Source: an uncultured Butyricimonas sp.
GTDB taxonomy: Bacteria > Bacteroidota > Bacteroidia > Bacteroidales > Marinifilaceae
NCBI GenBank assembly: GCA_944320555.1
Contig: CALUHX010000035.1
Span: 1-35,021, forward strand
Direction of reading: 5' to 3'
DNA: 35,021 nucleotides
The position numbers and the translations under genes are program-made. Of the stretch, positions 1 to 8,210 are shown piece after piece. The number at the start of each line of letters is the position of its first letter. The stretch's first letter is position 1. The notes under the pieces are model-generated. The model was not told the DNA's origin, made no database searches, and was given only the letters and a program-made list of their open reading frames with translations.

Positions 1-578
1 TTTCCGAACAAGTTTTGTTTGAATCCGTTGTCTTTCAGAGGCTCTCGGTCGTCCACGTTCCCCGGCGTGAGCGTCCACTGTATTATCTCGCCCCGGTCGT
101 TGATCACGATGTGCAGTTTGAATCCGTAGAACCATCCCATTGAGCATTTGCCGACGGCCGCCCATCCCCTCATTGTCCTGTGGCCGCGGGCGCGCTTGAT
201 GTGGCACGAGGCCAGCGGGGTGGAGTCGATGATCGACACGCCCGTGCATTTGCCCAGAGCGCATGTCTGGAGGAATAGCAGGAGGTGAAGGCCGACCTTG
301 GCCTGTCTCTCGACGAAGCGGTTGTAAGACAAAAGCTTGGGGAATTCATTGCGCATGTGCCTGCACACGTGGCCGAGATAGAACGCCTTGAGGTCTCGGT
401 ACCGCATGGTATGAAACAGCACAAGGATGGTCATCACCTCGCTGTCGGACATGAGGCACGGACGGTTCCGGCGACGCTTGCCGCGGGAGTCCAGCGCATG
501 TTTCTTCAATTCGGGCGCCAAATATTTACAGAACTCGTCCAATATGCAGAAAATTTCTATTAATTTTACCTCTGTCAT
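1..578 (-). CDS. IS982-family DDE transposase, C-terminus off the window
   Basis: The frame is open from an ATG at 578 to the edge, giving about 192 residues of a family whose members run near 300. The N-terminus begins MTEVKLIEIFCILDEF and carries a helix-turn-helix-like region. An IIDSTPLASC segment (plus-strand 219-248 region) holds the first catalytic aspartate. A GNVDDREPL segment near the edge holds the second. The final catalytic glutamate lies beyond position 1. The IS982 family moves by cut-and-paste DDE chemistry. No frameshift or stop is visible, so the copy may be intact, though that cannot be judged from half a gene. Family assignment rests on recognised motifs and is fairly secure. 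Confidence 0.8.
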   Translation of the reverse strand, partial: MTEVKLIEIFCILDEFCKYLAPELKKHALDSRGKRRRNRPCLMSDSEVMTILVLFHTMRYRDLKAFYLGHVCRHMRNEFPKLLSYNRFVERQAKVGLHLLLFLQTCALGKCTGVSIIDSTPLASCHIKRARGHRTMRGWAAVGKCSMGWFYGFKLHIVINDRGEIIQWTLTPGNVDDREPLKDNGFKQNLFG

Positions 579-644
579 GGGAATGGATGTTTTTATGTAA
601 TTTGTTAGTTATCAGTCATAAAATACAGAAAATATTCCATTCCC
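579..644. other. imperfect inverted repeat in the transposase leader
   Basis: GGGAATGGA at 579-587 is the exact reverse complement of TCCATTCCC at 636-644. Inside these arms, TGTTTTTATG (587-596) nearly matches CATAAAATACA (618-628), which extends the stem with a bulge. The left arm touches the transposase start codon at 578. Folding of an mRNA reading through from outside would sequester the translation start, a known way for insertion sequences to avoid activation by neighbouring promoters. That role is inferred here. The remaining intergenic sequence to 851 shows no gene. Confidence 0.45.
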
Positions 645-851
645 ACAACTTTTTCTAAGACTTTCTTATACCGAACTCACGTTATTTCAATGGCGGTGGG
701 GTCGGCCATCGTTAAGATAGTTAGGAAGGATAGCCCGTGTTTTTGTTGTTTCGTTCCGCATCATTCACGTCTTGTCCGCTTATTGGTTTATGGGGATAAG
801 ACGTGAGTGGCGCGGAAGTGACAGAGAGGGACCTGTGCCTTGCGGCGGTTT

Positions 852-2522
852 TCAGTATTTGAAGGAACTGCCGCCGAGGAATTCTCTCAGAATGGAGGTT
901 GGTGGTATTTCCCTGGTGGGGATGGCTTGCACGTAGGAGAAGAATTTCAGTAACCGGAGAGCTTTGGAGTGCTCCGGGTATTTTGATTGCACTTCGGCAA
1001 GCAGGGGCACGGCCTGTTGCTTCAAGGCTCCCAGTTCGTAGGCCAGGGCGGAATTGAACATCACGTCTGCTTCTTCTTGGTAAGGCACAATGTGCCGCTG
1101 CTCGCCGGAGAGGACGCTTTCCCAGCGCTTGAGGGTCTCCAGTGCCGTGTATCCTCGGTAGCGGTGGTCGCGCACCATGCGGCGTATCAATCGGTTGTCG
1201 GATGGGTTGATGATGTTGTGGTTGTCGATGGAAATGGAAGTCAAGGCCGAGACGAATATTTTGAACAGGCATTCGCGAGGAAGGAGGGCGGTCAGTCGGG
1301 GATTAAGCCCGTGGATGCCTTCCACGATGACGACGTTGTTCTTGGAGATTTTGAGTTTCTCCCCGTCATAGTACCGTTGCCCGGTTTCGAACGAGAATTT
1401 GGGAATCTCCACTTCCTCTCCTTTTAGCAGACGGGTGATGTTGTCCGTGAAGGTGGCGATGTCCAATGCGTCGATGGTCTCGAAGTCGTATTCTCCGTTG
1501 GAGTCCTTCGGGGTGTTTTCCCGGTTCACGAAATAGTTGTCCAGCGAAAGGGTCACGGGCCGTATGCCGTTCACGAAAAGCTGGATGGCCAACCGTTTGC
1601 TGAAAGTCGTTTTTCCTGATGATGAGGGCCCGGCTATCAGGATGACTTTTACTTTTTTGTGTTTTTTCTTGATGAGGTCGGCGATGTGCGATATTTTTTT
1701 CTCGTGCAGGGCCTCGCTCACTTTGATGATTGTGCCGGCGTGTTTTCCCTCGATGGAGCGGTTGAGCTCTCCGACATTCGTGATGTCCATGATTTTTCCC
1801 CATCGCTTGTATTCGCTGAACGTGTTGAACAATTTTTCTTGGGGGATGAATGGCAACACTTTGTCCGGCTGATGACGGTCGGGGAGCATGAGCAGCAATC
1901 CGTCCTTGTAACGGAGGATGTCAAAGACTTTCAGGCAACCGGTGGTGGGGACAAGTGTGCCGTAGAAGTAATCCAGCGTGTCGTCGATGGAGTAGACCGA
2001 GGTGAACATTTTGCCGCGGGAAGTGAGGAGCGCGGCTTTGTCTTTCAAGCCTTCGCGCCGCAATTGCCGCACGGCTTCGTCGGTCGGCGTTTCCGTTCGC
2101 CCGATTTCGATGTTGGCCCCGACCAGCCGCGACATTTCCTGCTTGATGGTGGCGATGCGTTCGGGGGTGAGGATGAAATCCTTGTTCGCCATGCGGCAGA
2201 AAATGCCGTTTGATATGTAGTATTCTACGGCGATATTCTTTTTGGGATATAGGTTTTTGACGGCCTTATACAGCAGAAAGATAAGCGAGCGCGCGTACAT
2301 GCTGTAGCCGTCGAGTGATGTCAGGTCGATGAAATTCACGTATTTGGGATTGTATAGCTCGTAGTGGAGGTCTTGAATCTCATTGTTCACCAAGGCTCCC
2401 AGTATGTGGTTGTGGTTTGTGGGGAACACGATTTGCTTGAACTCTTTCAAACTGGTCCCGTTGGCGATGGTGTATTCCTTGCCATTGTTTTCGCAGATGA
2501 CGATTATCTTGTTTTTTTCCAT
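852..2522 (-). CDS. TGS-domain nucleoside (uridine) kinase-like protein
   Basis: 556 residues. The first 60 or so residues resemble a TGS fold, followed by a segment like the second additional domain of threonyl-tRNA synthetase. The C-terminal half is a P-loop kinase of the uridine kinase/phosphoribulokinase type. The Walker A motif GPSSSGKTTFSKR lies at about 298-310, SLDNYF follows as the substrate-side motif, and VVIVEGIHGLN marks the second strand. The architecture is common in Bacteroidetes and Clostridia and is usually annotated as nucleoside or uridine kinase, phosphorylating uridine or cytidine for pyrimidine salvage. Substrate is inferred from the family. The ATG at 2522 was chosen because homology starts there; the frame stays open further upstream across the neighbouring gene, but those residues are not meaningful. 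It lies 56 bp behind the transglycosylase gene, probably in one operon. Confidence 0.82.
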   Translation of the reverse strand: MEKNKIIVICENNGKEYTIANGTSLKEFKQIVFPTNHNHILGALVNNEIQDLHYELYNPKYVNFIDLTSLDGYSMYARSLIFLLYKAVKNLYPKKNIAVEYYISNGIFCRMANKDFILTPERIATIKQEMSRLVGANIEIGRTETPTDEAVRQLRREGLKDKAALLTSRGKMFTSVYSIDDTLDYFYGTLVPTTGCLKVFDILRYKDGLLLMLPDRHQPDKVLPFIPQEKLFNTFSEYKRWGKIMDITNVGELNRSIEGKHAGTIIKVSEALHEKKISHIADLIKKKHKKVKVILIAGPSSSGKTTFSKRLAIQLFVNGIRPVTLSLDNYFVNRENTPKDSNGEYDFETIDALDIATFTDNITRLLKGEEVEIPKFSFETGQRYYDGEKLKISKNNVVIVEGIHGLNPRLTALLPRECLFKIFVSALTSISIDNHNIINPSDNRLIRRMVRDHRYRGYTALETLKRWESVLSGEQRHIVPYQEEADVMFNSALAYELGALKQQAVPLLAEVQSKYPEHSKALRLLKFFSYVQAIPTREIPPTSILREFLGGSSFKY

Positions 2523-2578
2523 GGCTTTTCGATTAAAGTGGTATATGAGTTCTTCGTGCAAATTGTGTGCCGCTGTTT

Positions 2579-3505
2579 TTATTTGTAGGCTTCCTTGTTC
2601 ACGGGAATGCGGACGTAATACGTTTTGTGTTTGTTGTTGCGCAGCGAGGTGTTTCGCAGCCAGGGGTTGAAGCGCTTCAGCGTTTTGTATGAGATTCCGT
2701 GCCGCTGGGCGAAGTCTGTCCAGCTTTTGACGTTTCCTTTCACGGCGATTCGCTCGCAAGGCTCCGGTTCGTATTTGACGGACACGAAAAAGTCGTAAAG
2801 CGTGGGATTTTCGATGATTTGTTTGAGCGCCAATATCCGGTAGACATACCTTGCGGTTTCGGAGTTGAGCAGCAGGTCGTAATAATCGTCTTCCTTTTGG
2901 GCTTTCATTTGGCGGGTCAGCATGTTCATGCCGCCGTTGTACGAGGCGGCGGCCATGGTCCATGACCCGAATTTCTTGTACGCCTTTTTCAGATAGGCGC
3001 ATGCGGCGACGGTCGATTTCTCGATGTCGTAGCGTTCGTCCACATCCCGGCCGACTTCCAGTTTGAGTTCTCTGGCAGTGCCCGGCATGAGTTGCCACAG
3101 GCCGACGGCCCCTGCCGGGGACACGGCTGATGCGTTGAGGTTGCTTTCTATGACGGCCAGATATTTGAAGTCGTCGGGGACGCCTTCTTTTTTCAGAATG
3201 GGCTCTATGACAGGGAACGTTCTCGGTATTTTTTTCAATATTTGTATCGTGCTGGAATGCAGGTAGGTGTTGGTGATTAATTCCCGCTTGAACGATTCCG
3301 TGACATCCACGCGCTCCAATGGAACCCGCTCGCCTGCCAAATAAAAGGAGTCGGGGAAATAAACGTCCGATGGTTTCAGCATGGGAATGACGGGTCGCGT
3401 GTAAGCGGCTTTTAAGTTTTGGTTCTCGCGATAGAGATAAACGATTCCTGCCGTGTTCGCGCACGTGACGAGGAATAGGACGAAGATGACGATGTTCTTT
3501 TTCAC
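2579..3505 (-). CDS. membrane-anchored lytic transglycosylase (SLT domain, MltD-like)
   Basis: 308 residues. A hydrophobic N-terminal segment (about 4-25) is a signal anchor. The SLT/lysozyme-like fold follows, with the catalytic glutamate E120 in AVIESNLN and the family motif AVGLWQLMPGTA just after it. MAAASYNGG is the third conserved SLT motif. The last 60 residues (from CERIAVKG) look like a degenerate LysM-type peptidoglycan-binding module. The enzyme cleaves the glycan strand of peptidoglycan without water, forming 1,6-anhydroMurNAc ends, in the periplasm. It is the first gene of a two-gene minus-strand unit with the kinase. MltD of E. coli is longer with clear LysM repeats, so the paralog name is loose. 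Confidence 0.85.
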   Translation of the reverse strand: MKKNIVIFVLFLVTCANTAGIVYLYRENQNLKAAYTRPVIPMLKPSDVYFPDSFYLAGERVPLERVDVTESFKRELITNTYLHSSTIQILKKIPRTFPVIEPILKKEGVPDDFKYLAVIESNLNASAVSPAGAVGLWQLMPGTARELKLEVGRDVDERYDIEKSTVAACAYLKKAYKKFGSWTMAAASYNGGMNMLTRQMKAQKEDDYYDLLLNSETARYVYRILALKQIIENPTLYDFFVSVKYEPEPCERIAVKGNVKSWTDFAQRHGISYKTLKRFNPWLRNTSLRNNKHKTYYVRIPVNKEAYK

Positions 3506-3645
3506 GTTGTGTTTTGTTTTTACCGCCCGAAATTACTGAATTTTCCGGAGATTCCATCGTAGGAAACGTTTTTTCGGGGCGATACGGTATATTTTGTGGA
3601 ATAAAGTAGTAATTTCGTAGATTGGAAATTAAAAATTAAGAGCGT

Positions 3646-4095
3646 ATGACAATAGAAGAGCGTGTTAGCAAAGGAATCATGGCAGCCATGAAAGCTAAGG
3701 ATACAATTCGGTTGGAAGTTTTGCGGAATATCAAGAAAGTGATTTTGGAAGCGAAGTCCGCTCCGGGGGCTCCTTCCGAGTTGCCTGATTCGGATTGTGT
3801 GAAAATGATTCAGAAACTGGCCAAGCAAGGAAATGACGCCGCCGGGATTTACAAGGAGCAGGGAAGGGAAGATTTGTATGTCCATGAAATGGCCCAAGTG
3901 GAAATTTTGAACGAGTTTCTGCCCAAGCCGTTGAGCGACGAGGAATTGGCGGCGGCCTTGAAAGCGATTATCGAGCGTGTGGGAGCTGTCTCGGCCAAGG
4001 ACATGGGCAAAGTGATGGGCGTGGCCACGAAAGAGTTGGCCGGGGTCGCCGACGGGAAAGCGATTTCCGCCAAAGTGAGGGAGCTTTTGGCTTGA
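3646..4095 (+). CDS. GatB/YqeY domain-containing protein
   Basis: 149 residues, the usual length for the YqeY family. The sequence is largely helical, with typical landmarks: an RLEVLRNIKK helix near 22-31, AGIYKEQGREDL near 65-76, NEFLPKPLSDEEL around 89-101 and the MGKVMGVATKEL segment near 120-131. It resembles the tRNA-binding tail domain of the GatB subunit of Glu-tRNA amidotransferase but stands alone. The cellular role is not established; a link to tRNA or amidotransferase is only suggested by the homology. It is transcribed divergently from the lytic transglycosylase gene and precedes hydG on the same strand with a 155 bp gap, so co-transcription with hydG is possible but not indicated. 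Confidence 0.88.
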   Translation: MTIEERVSKGIMAAMKAKDTIRLEVLRNIKKVILEAKSAPGAPSELPDSDCVKMIQKLAKQGNDAAGIYKEQGREDLYVHEMAQVEILNEFLPKPLSDEELAAALKAIIERVGAVSAKDMGKVMGVATKELAGVADGKAISAKVRELLA

Positions 4096-4185
4096 GCGGG
4101 CGGAGTCGTCCAGATTATTGGTTTGTTCTATGCTTTGATTGAAAATAAGTATGGGATTCATGGCTGTCGCCATAAAATAATTGCC

Positions 4186-4193
4186 GATATTTG
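4186..4193 (+). promoter_or_regulatory. weak -7-like box before hydG
   Basis: GATATTTG matches the Bacteroidetes -7 consensus TAnnTTTG at all but the first fixed base. It would give a leader of about 50 nt for hydG. No good -33 TTTG is seen at the right distance. Confidence 0.25.
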
Positions 4194-4250
4194 TGAAAAA
4201 TGTAATGGCGAGAAAAAATACGTTGAAAATTATCAAGTGGATTAGCGATT

Positions 4251-5756
4251 ATGACAATGAATGTAAAAGACTGGGTCGCTGCCGTTATCAAGCAGGACGA
4301 GATAGACAAATATTTGATTGGCGGGAAAGATTTCATCGACGAGGGAAAGATTTACGACGATTTGGAAAAGCAGAAGAATCCGGACAGGCAACGGGTGCGG
4401 GACATATTGCAAAAATCGTTGGAGGTGAAGATTCTGACACCGTCGGAGACGGCTGCGTTGCTGAATGTGGAGGACCCTGAGTTGTTGCGGGAAATGGAAG
4501 AGGCCGCCTTGGAGGTGAAACGCAAGGTGTATGACAACCGGATTGTGTTTTTCGCTCCCCTTTATCTTTCCAATGTTTGTGTGAACAGTTGCAAGTATTG
4601 CGGATTCCGAGCCGAGAACAAGGAGGAGAAGCGCCACGTGCTCACGATGGACGAGGTGCGTTCAGAAACAGGCGCGGTCATCGACGAGGGGCACAAGCGG
4701 ATGATTGCCGTTTATGGCGAGCATCCCCTGAGCGGGGCGGATTATATCGCCGAGTCGATTTCCACGATTTATTCCGTGAAGCGGACGACTCCTTCGGGAA
4801 ATGGGTTCAATAATATCCGGCGCGTGAACGTGAATGCGGCTCCGATGGAGATTGCCGATTTGAGAAAGTTGTGGAGAGTGGGCATTGGGACTTATCAAGT
4901 GTTCCAAGAGACTTACCATCACGCCCGTTATGCCGAGTTGCATCCGGCGAACACGGTGAAAGGGAATTACCGTTGGCGGTTGTACGCTTTGCACCGCGCC
5001 ATGGATGCCGGAATTGACGATGTGGCGATGGGAGCCTTGTTCGGTTTGTACGAGTGGAAGTTCGAGGTGATGGGATTGCTTTATCACGCTTTGGATTTGG
5101 AACGACAGTTCGGGATTGGACCCCATACGGTTTCTTTCCCGCGCATGCAGCCGGCTCCGGGGTCTTTCCTGAGCGAGCATTCTCCCTATTTGGTTTCCGA
5201 CGAGGCCACTCGGCGTTTGGTCACCGTTTTGCGTTTGGCCATCCCGTATAGCGGGTTGATTGTCACCTGTCGCGAGGAGCCCGGATTGAAACGGCAGTTG
5301 ATACATTTGGGATGCACGCAGACGGATGCCTCTTCGAAGCTGGGCATTGGGGCCTATTCCTTGAATCTGAAGCAGGAGGACAATCCGGACAAGGTGCAGT
5401 TCATGCTGGGTGATCAACACACCTTGGACGAGGAGGTGAGAGCTTTGGCCGAGGACGGCATGATTACTTCCTTCTGTACCGCCGGATATCGTTGCGGACG
5501 AACTGGCGACAAGATTATGAATTTGTTGGAAAAGGGAGTGGAGGGGAAGTTCTGCAAGTTGAACGCCGTCTTGACTTTCCGGGAATACCTGAACGATTAC
5601 GCTTCGCCTGAGACACGGGCTGTCGGCGAGAAGTTGATAGAGCAAGAGTTGAGGGAGATAGAAGCCACGCCGTTCTTCACGGAGAAAAAATTGTTGCCCA
5701 CGTTCCGTTCCTATTATGACCGCATCGCCCGAGGGGAACGTGATTTGTATATGTGA
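4251..5756 (+). CDS. hydG: [FeFe]-hydrogenase maturase HydG (radical SAM), with an altered C-terminal cluster motif
   Basis: 501 residues. HydG cleaves tyrosine by radical SAM chemistry to p-cresol and makes the CO/CN iron synthon for the hydrogenase H-cluster. The radical SAM motif CX3CX2C is intact at C110, C114 and C117. Length, the TYHHARYAELHP segment and the C-terminal auxiliary region identify HydG rather than ThiH, which lacks that extension. Known HydG proteins use CX2CX22C for the auxiliary cluster. Here the first and third cysteines (C409, C435) are in register, but the middle position is glycine (G412), with another cysteine three residues later (C415). The reading is direct from the bases. 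HydE, HydF and a hydrogenase are not in the window. The gene ends four bases before a perfect hairpin. Confidence 0.88.
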   Translation: MTMNVKDWVAAVIKQDEIDKYLIGGKDFIDEGKIYDDLEKQKNPDRQRVRDILQKSLEVKILTPSETAALLNVEDPELLREMEEAALEVKRKVYDNRIVFFAPLYLSNVCVNSCKYCGFRAENKEEKRHVLTMDEVRSETGAVIDEGHKRMIAVYGEHPLSGADYIAESISTIYSVKRTTPSGNGFNNIRRVNVNAAPMEIADLRKLWRVGIGTYQVFQETYHHARYAELHPANTVKGNYRWRLYALHRAMDAGIDDVAMGALFGLYEWKFEVMGLLYHALDLERQFGIGPHTVSFPRMQPAPGSFLSEHSPYLVSDEATRRLVTVLRLAIPYSGLIVTCREEPGLKRQLIHLGCTQTDASSKLGIGAYSLNLKQEDNPDKVQFMLGDQHTLDEEVRALAEDGMITSFCTAGYRCGRTGDKIMNLLEKGVEGKFCKLNAVLTFREYLNDYASPETRAVGEKLIEQELREIEATPFFTEKKLLPTFRSYYDRIARGERDLYM

Positions 5757-5759
5757 TAT

Positions 5760-5796
5760 GAATAAGAGAATCCTCCTTGAGAGGATTCTCTTATTC
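5760..5796. terminator. bidirectional hairpin between convergent genes
   Basis: A perfect 16 bp stem (5760-5775 with 5781-5796) closes a 5-nt loop. It starts just after the hydG stop. The TAA stop codon of the convergent hypothetical gene (5793-5791) lies within the right arm, so the terminator overlaps the end of that gene. Neither side has a long U-tract. Confidence 0.75.
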
Positions 5797-6546
5797 ATTG
5801 AAAGGCAATTCCAGCGTGATGCGTTCGGCTTCTTGCTTGCGTTTGAGCTTTTCCCGCTCGCCTTGGCGGAACACGTAAACAAGTCCGTAATGTTCGCATT
5901 TTTGGCGGCGTTCCTCTTCGTCCGCGATAGAAGAGAAAAAGGCCTCGATGTCGTTCCATAGGGTCAGGATATACTCGTCGGCTTCGGTCCGGAACTGGGC
6001 GACTTCTGCGCTGCATCGCGCCGAGTTGTGTTGGAATTGTTTTTGTGAGGTATAGGCTTGTTTGAAATTTTCATAGTTTACTTTTACAAGAGCGATGGAT
6101 GGACTGTATATCGGGTTGCCGCCTCCGTTGCGGATGCGTTCCGTTTCTCCGGAGATGATGCGGGCTCCCCAGTCCAGCAGGTCTTGGTCGGAAACGAGGG
6201 ACGGGAGCCGCGTGTCGTCTTCCGCTATGCCGTAATATGTGCGGGCCGCGGGTTTCAATTCCCCTCGGATAATCGTGAAATTCAGTACTTGCAGAAAATG
6301 GGATATATATAATTTCGCTTTTCTCGTGTATTCTGCGTATTTCCGGCTGTTAGTGTTTTGTTTGTCTCTGGCGCATTGCGAGTTCGTGATGGCCGTTTTG
6401 AATTTGGGCAAGAAGAATTCTATTTTTTGGCGGAGGGCCAAAGGAAACGGCAAGTGGTGTATGTCGGAAAGGTCCTCGGCATTCAAGGCGGTTTCCAATG
6501 CCCTTATCCTTGCTGCGTCCGTGTTGGGTAATCTTCTGTAAGGCAT
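5791..6546 (-). CDS. hypothetical protein, Bacteroidetes-type
   Basis: 251 residues with no recognised catalytic motif, signal peptide or membrane segment, so probably cytoplasmic. The N-terminal half is predicted helical (ALETALNAED, LRQKIEFFLPKFKTA). The middle contains a tyrosine-rich stretch, KYAEYTRKAKLYISHFLQVL. The C-terminal part holds a charged helix, EEERRQKCEHYG, and then an REKLKRKQEAERI helix. The general pattern (helical, about 250 aa, adjacent copies in Bacteroidetes genomes) is familiar to me as an uncharacterised lineage-specific protein, but I cannot name a domain. It stands alone, with its stop codon inside the shared terminator with hydG and about 100 bp between its start and the zinc importer operon's end. 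A vowel-rich start at 6546 fits the helical N-terminus. Confidence 0.7.
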   Translation of the reverse strand: MPYRRLPNTDAARIRALETALNAEDLSDIHHLPFPLALRQKIEFFLPKFKTAITNSQCARDKQNTNSRKYAEYTRKAKLYISHFLQVLNFTIIRGELKPAARTYYGIAEDDTRLPSLVSDQDLLDWGARIISGETERIRNGGGNPIYSPSIALVKVNYENFKQAYTSQKQFQHNSARCSAEVAQFRTEADEYILTLWNDIEAFFSSIADEEERRQKCEHYGLVYVFRQGEREKLKRKQEAERITLELPFNE

Positions 6547-6653
6547 GGCTTTGAGTGTTGTGATAACTGTTGCTGTTTCTAAATGCGAAGATAGTGAAAC
6601 ATGTGTTGTGTTTCAATATTCGCAATCAAAATTTGTGGATATTTAATCTGTTT

Positions 6654-7451
6654 TTAATGTCGTTTGCATATATAACAGACGATGAAAATGACCAAGAACA
6701 CAAGGACAATGGTGACTCCGGACGGAGTGTTTAAGGGTACGGACAAAAATAACCCGATGAGAGAGCCTAGGCAACTGACAAGAGTGGAAAGCCACAGTTG
6801 CCGGGTGAAGTTTTTATAGAACATGCCGGCTACCGCTTGGGGAATCGTGAGGTAGGAGATGACAAGAATGATTCCCGCCAGTTTCATGCACAGCACGATG
6901 CACAAGGCGACAAGGGCCGTGATTCCCCATTCGACGGAGGCGATGGGGATGAAATGGGAGCGGCAGTATTCTTTGTCGAACGCAATGTAGAAAAGCGGGC
7001 GGTGGAATTTGCAAAAGAAGAGGACGATGGCGGCACAGAGCAGGGTGGATAAGGTGACTTGCCCCGTGGTGACAGTCAAGATGTTGCCGAAAAGGTAAGA
7101 CAGTAGATTGGGGGCGTATCCCGGGGTTAGGTAGATAAAAAGAACGCCGAGGGCCATTCCCGCCGACCAGAAAATGCCGATGAGGGAGTCTTCCTTGAAT
7201 TGCTTTTTGTCTGACAAATATGAGATGCCGAATGCCGCGGCAAGGGCGAACACCGTGGCTCCGAGCAGGGGGGCCAATCCTAAGAAGTAGGCCAGTCCCA
7301 GGCCGCCGAAGGAGGCGTGGGTGATTCCCCCGCTGATGAACACCATTCGTTTGGCCACGATGTAGGTGCCGATTAATCCACAACTGACACCAATCAGCAG
7401 GGTGCAGGCAAGGGCGTTTTGGAAAAAAGTGTAGTTTAGAAGGTCGAACAT
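6654..7451 (-). CDS. znuB: metal ABC transporter permease (ZnuB/MntB family)
   Basis: 265 residues with about seven to eight hydrophobic segments, typical for the ABC-3 permease family that moves zinc, manganese or iron across the inner membrane. The N-terminal region contains the conserved AKRMVFISGGITHASFGG stretch at about 33-50. It is the last gene of the six-gene operon, starting 4 bp after the stop of the ATPase gene. Together with the neighbouring ATPase and lipoprotein it forms a complete importer. Metal choice cannot be decided from the permease; zinc is the default assignment. Confidence 0.87.
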   Translation of the reverse strand: MFDLLNYTFFQNALACTLLIGVSCGLIGTYIVAKRMVFISGGITHASFGGLGLAYFLGLAPLLGATVFALAAAFGISYLSDKKQFKEDSLIGIFWSAGMALGVLFIYLTPGYAPNLLSYLFGNILTVTTGQVTLSTLLCAAIVLFFCKFHRPLFYIAFDKEYCRSHFIPIASVEWGITALVALCIVLCMKLAGIILVISYLTIPQAVAGMFYKNFTRQLWLSTLVSCLGSLIGLFLSVPLNTPSGVTIVLVFLVIFIVCYICKRH

Positions 7452-7455
7452 GGTT

Positions 7456-8205
7456 TTAATGTTTTGTGTCGTGACGCAGCAATACCCGGTGGGGGACGGG
7501 GCCGTGGGTGAGCAGCTCTATCGGGCAGTTGTACAGTTCCATTTGTTCCGGAGTGATGAGATTGGAGTCATGGTAATAAAGCGTGCGGTTCACGCAGGCG
7601 ATGGTTTTCACGTAGGAGCAAATCGTTCCCAGGTCGTGCGACACCATGACGATGCTCATCCGGTGGTTCAAATCGTTCAGAAGGGAGTAAAATTCCTGCT
7701 CGAATTTGGAATCCACATAGGTGGAAGGTTCGTCCAAAATCAAGACCCGGGGGGAGGAGATGATGGCCCGGCATAGAAACACCCGTTGCATTTGTCCTCC
7801 GGAAAGTTCTCCGATGGGGCGTTCCCGGAAATCGCCCATGCCGTAAGTGGCGAGCAGCTCGTCGGCTTTGGCCTTGTCTTGGCGGGTGTACCTCCGGAAT
7901 ATTCCTTTTTCCGAGAGAAGGCCGGAAAGCACCACCTCGCGCGTGCTGATGGGAAAGCGGGCGTCGAACCGGCTGTTTTGGGGAAGATAGCCGAACAGGG
8001 CTTGTTTGGCCCCGTGGTAAACCACCTCCCCGGCGGTCGGCTTGAGCAATCCGAGAATCACTTTCAGCAGTGTGGTTTTCCCTCCTCCGTTGGGACCGAT
8101 GATTCCCACGAAATCCTTGTCCCGTATCGTGAAGTTCACGTCATGCAGGACGGTCGTTCCCTCGTATGCCGCCGAGATGTTTTTTAATTCCACAATCTCT
8201 TCCAT
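7456..8205 (-). CDS. znuC: metal ABC transporter ATP-binding protein (ZnuC-like)
   Basis: 249 residues. It has the Walker A motif GPNGGGKTT (about 35-43), a Q-loop in LPQNSRF, the ABC signature LSGGQ, the Walker B segment VLILDEP and the switch histidine in MVSHD. It powers the importer formed with the adjacent permease and binding protein. The ATG at 8205 was chosen because it begins the ABC fold (MEEIVELKNIS). The open frame runs further upstream, but that overlaps the binding-protein gene. The start lies 5 bp past the stop of that gene, consistent with translational coupling. Confidence 0.9.
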   Translation of the reverse strand: MEEIVELKNISAAYEGTTVLHDVNFTIRDKDFVGIIGPNGGGKTTLLKVILGLLKPTAGEVVYHGAKQALFGYLPQNSRFDARFPISTREVVLSGLLSEKGIFRRYTRQDKAKADELLATYGMGDFRERPIGELSGGQMQRVFLCRAIISSPRVLILDEPSTYVDSKFEQEFYSLLNDLNHRMSIVMVSHDLGTICSYVKTIACVNRTLYYHDSNLITPEQMELYNCPIELLTHGPVPHRVLLRHDTKH

Positions 8206-8210
8206 TCCGT

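Larger units (their letters stand above)
1..690 (-). mobile_element. IS982-family insertion sequence, cut by the left window edge
   Basis: The IS982-type transposase gene reads leftward off the window, so only the 5' part of the element is here. Upstream of the gene lies an AT-rich leader with a long imperfect hairpin (579-644). The outer end probably falls near 670-690, before unrelated sequence, but the terminal inverted repeat cannot be checked because the other end is missing. No target-site duplication can be assigned. Confidence 0.55.

Noticed and set aside
2523-3557. Long in-frame extension of the uridine kinase-like protein across the transglycosylase gene
   Set aside because: The extension is the antisense-free but out-of-frame reading of the transglycosylase gene, has no homology and contains a composition bias typical of shadow frames. 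The kinase starts at 2522.
3528-3617. TAATTTCG boxes on both strands between the transglycosylase and YqeY genes
   Set aside because: Each has one mismatch to TAnnTTTG and no -33 TTTG at proper distance; the evidence is too thin to call promoters.
3520-4236. 238-residue minus-strand open frame opposite the YqeY gene
   Set aside because: Shadow of the YqeY gene and intergenic DNA; no domain or signal is recognisable.
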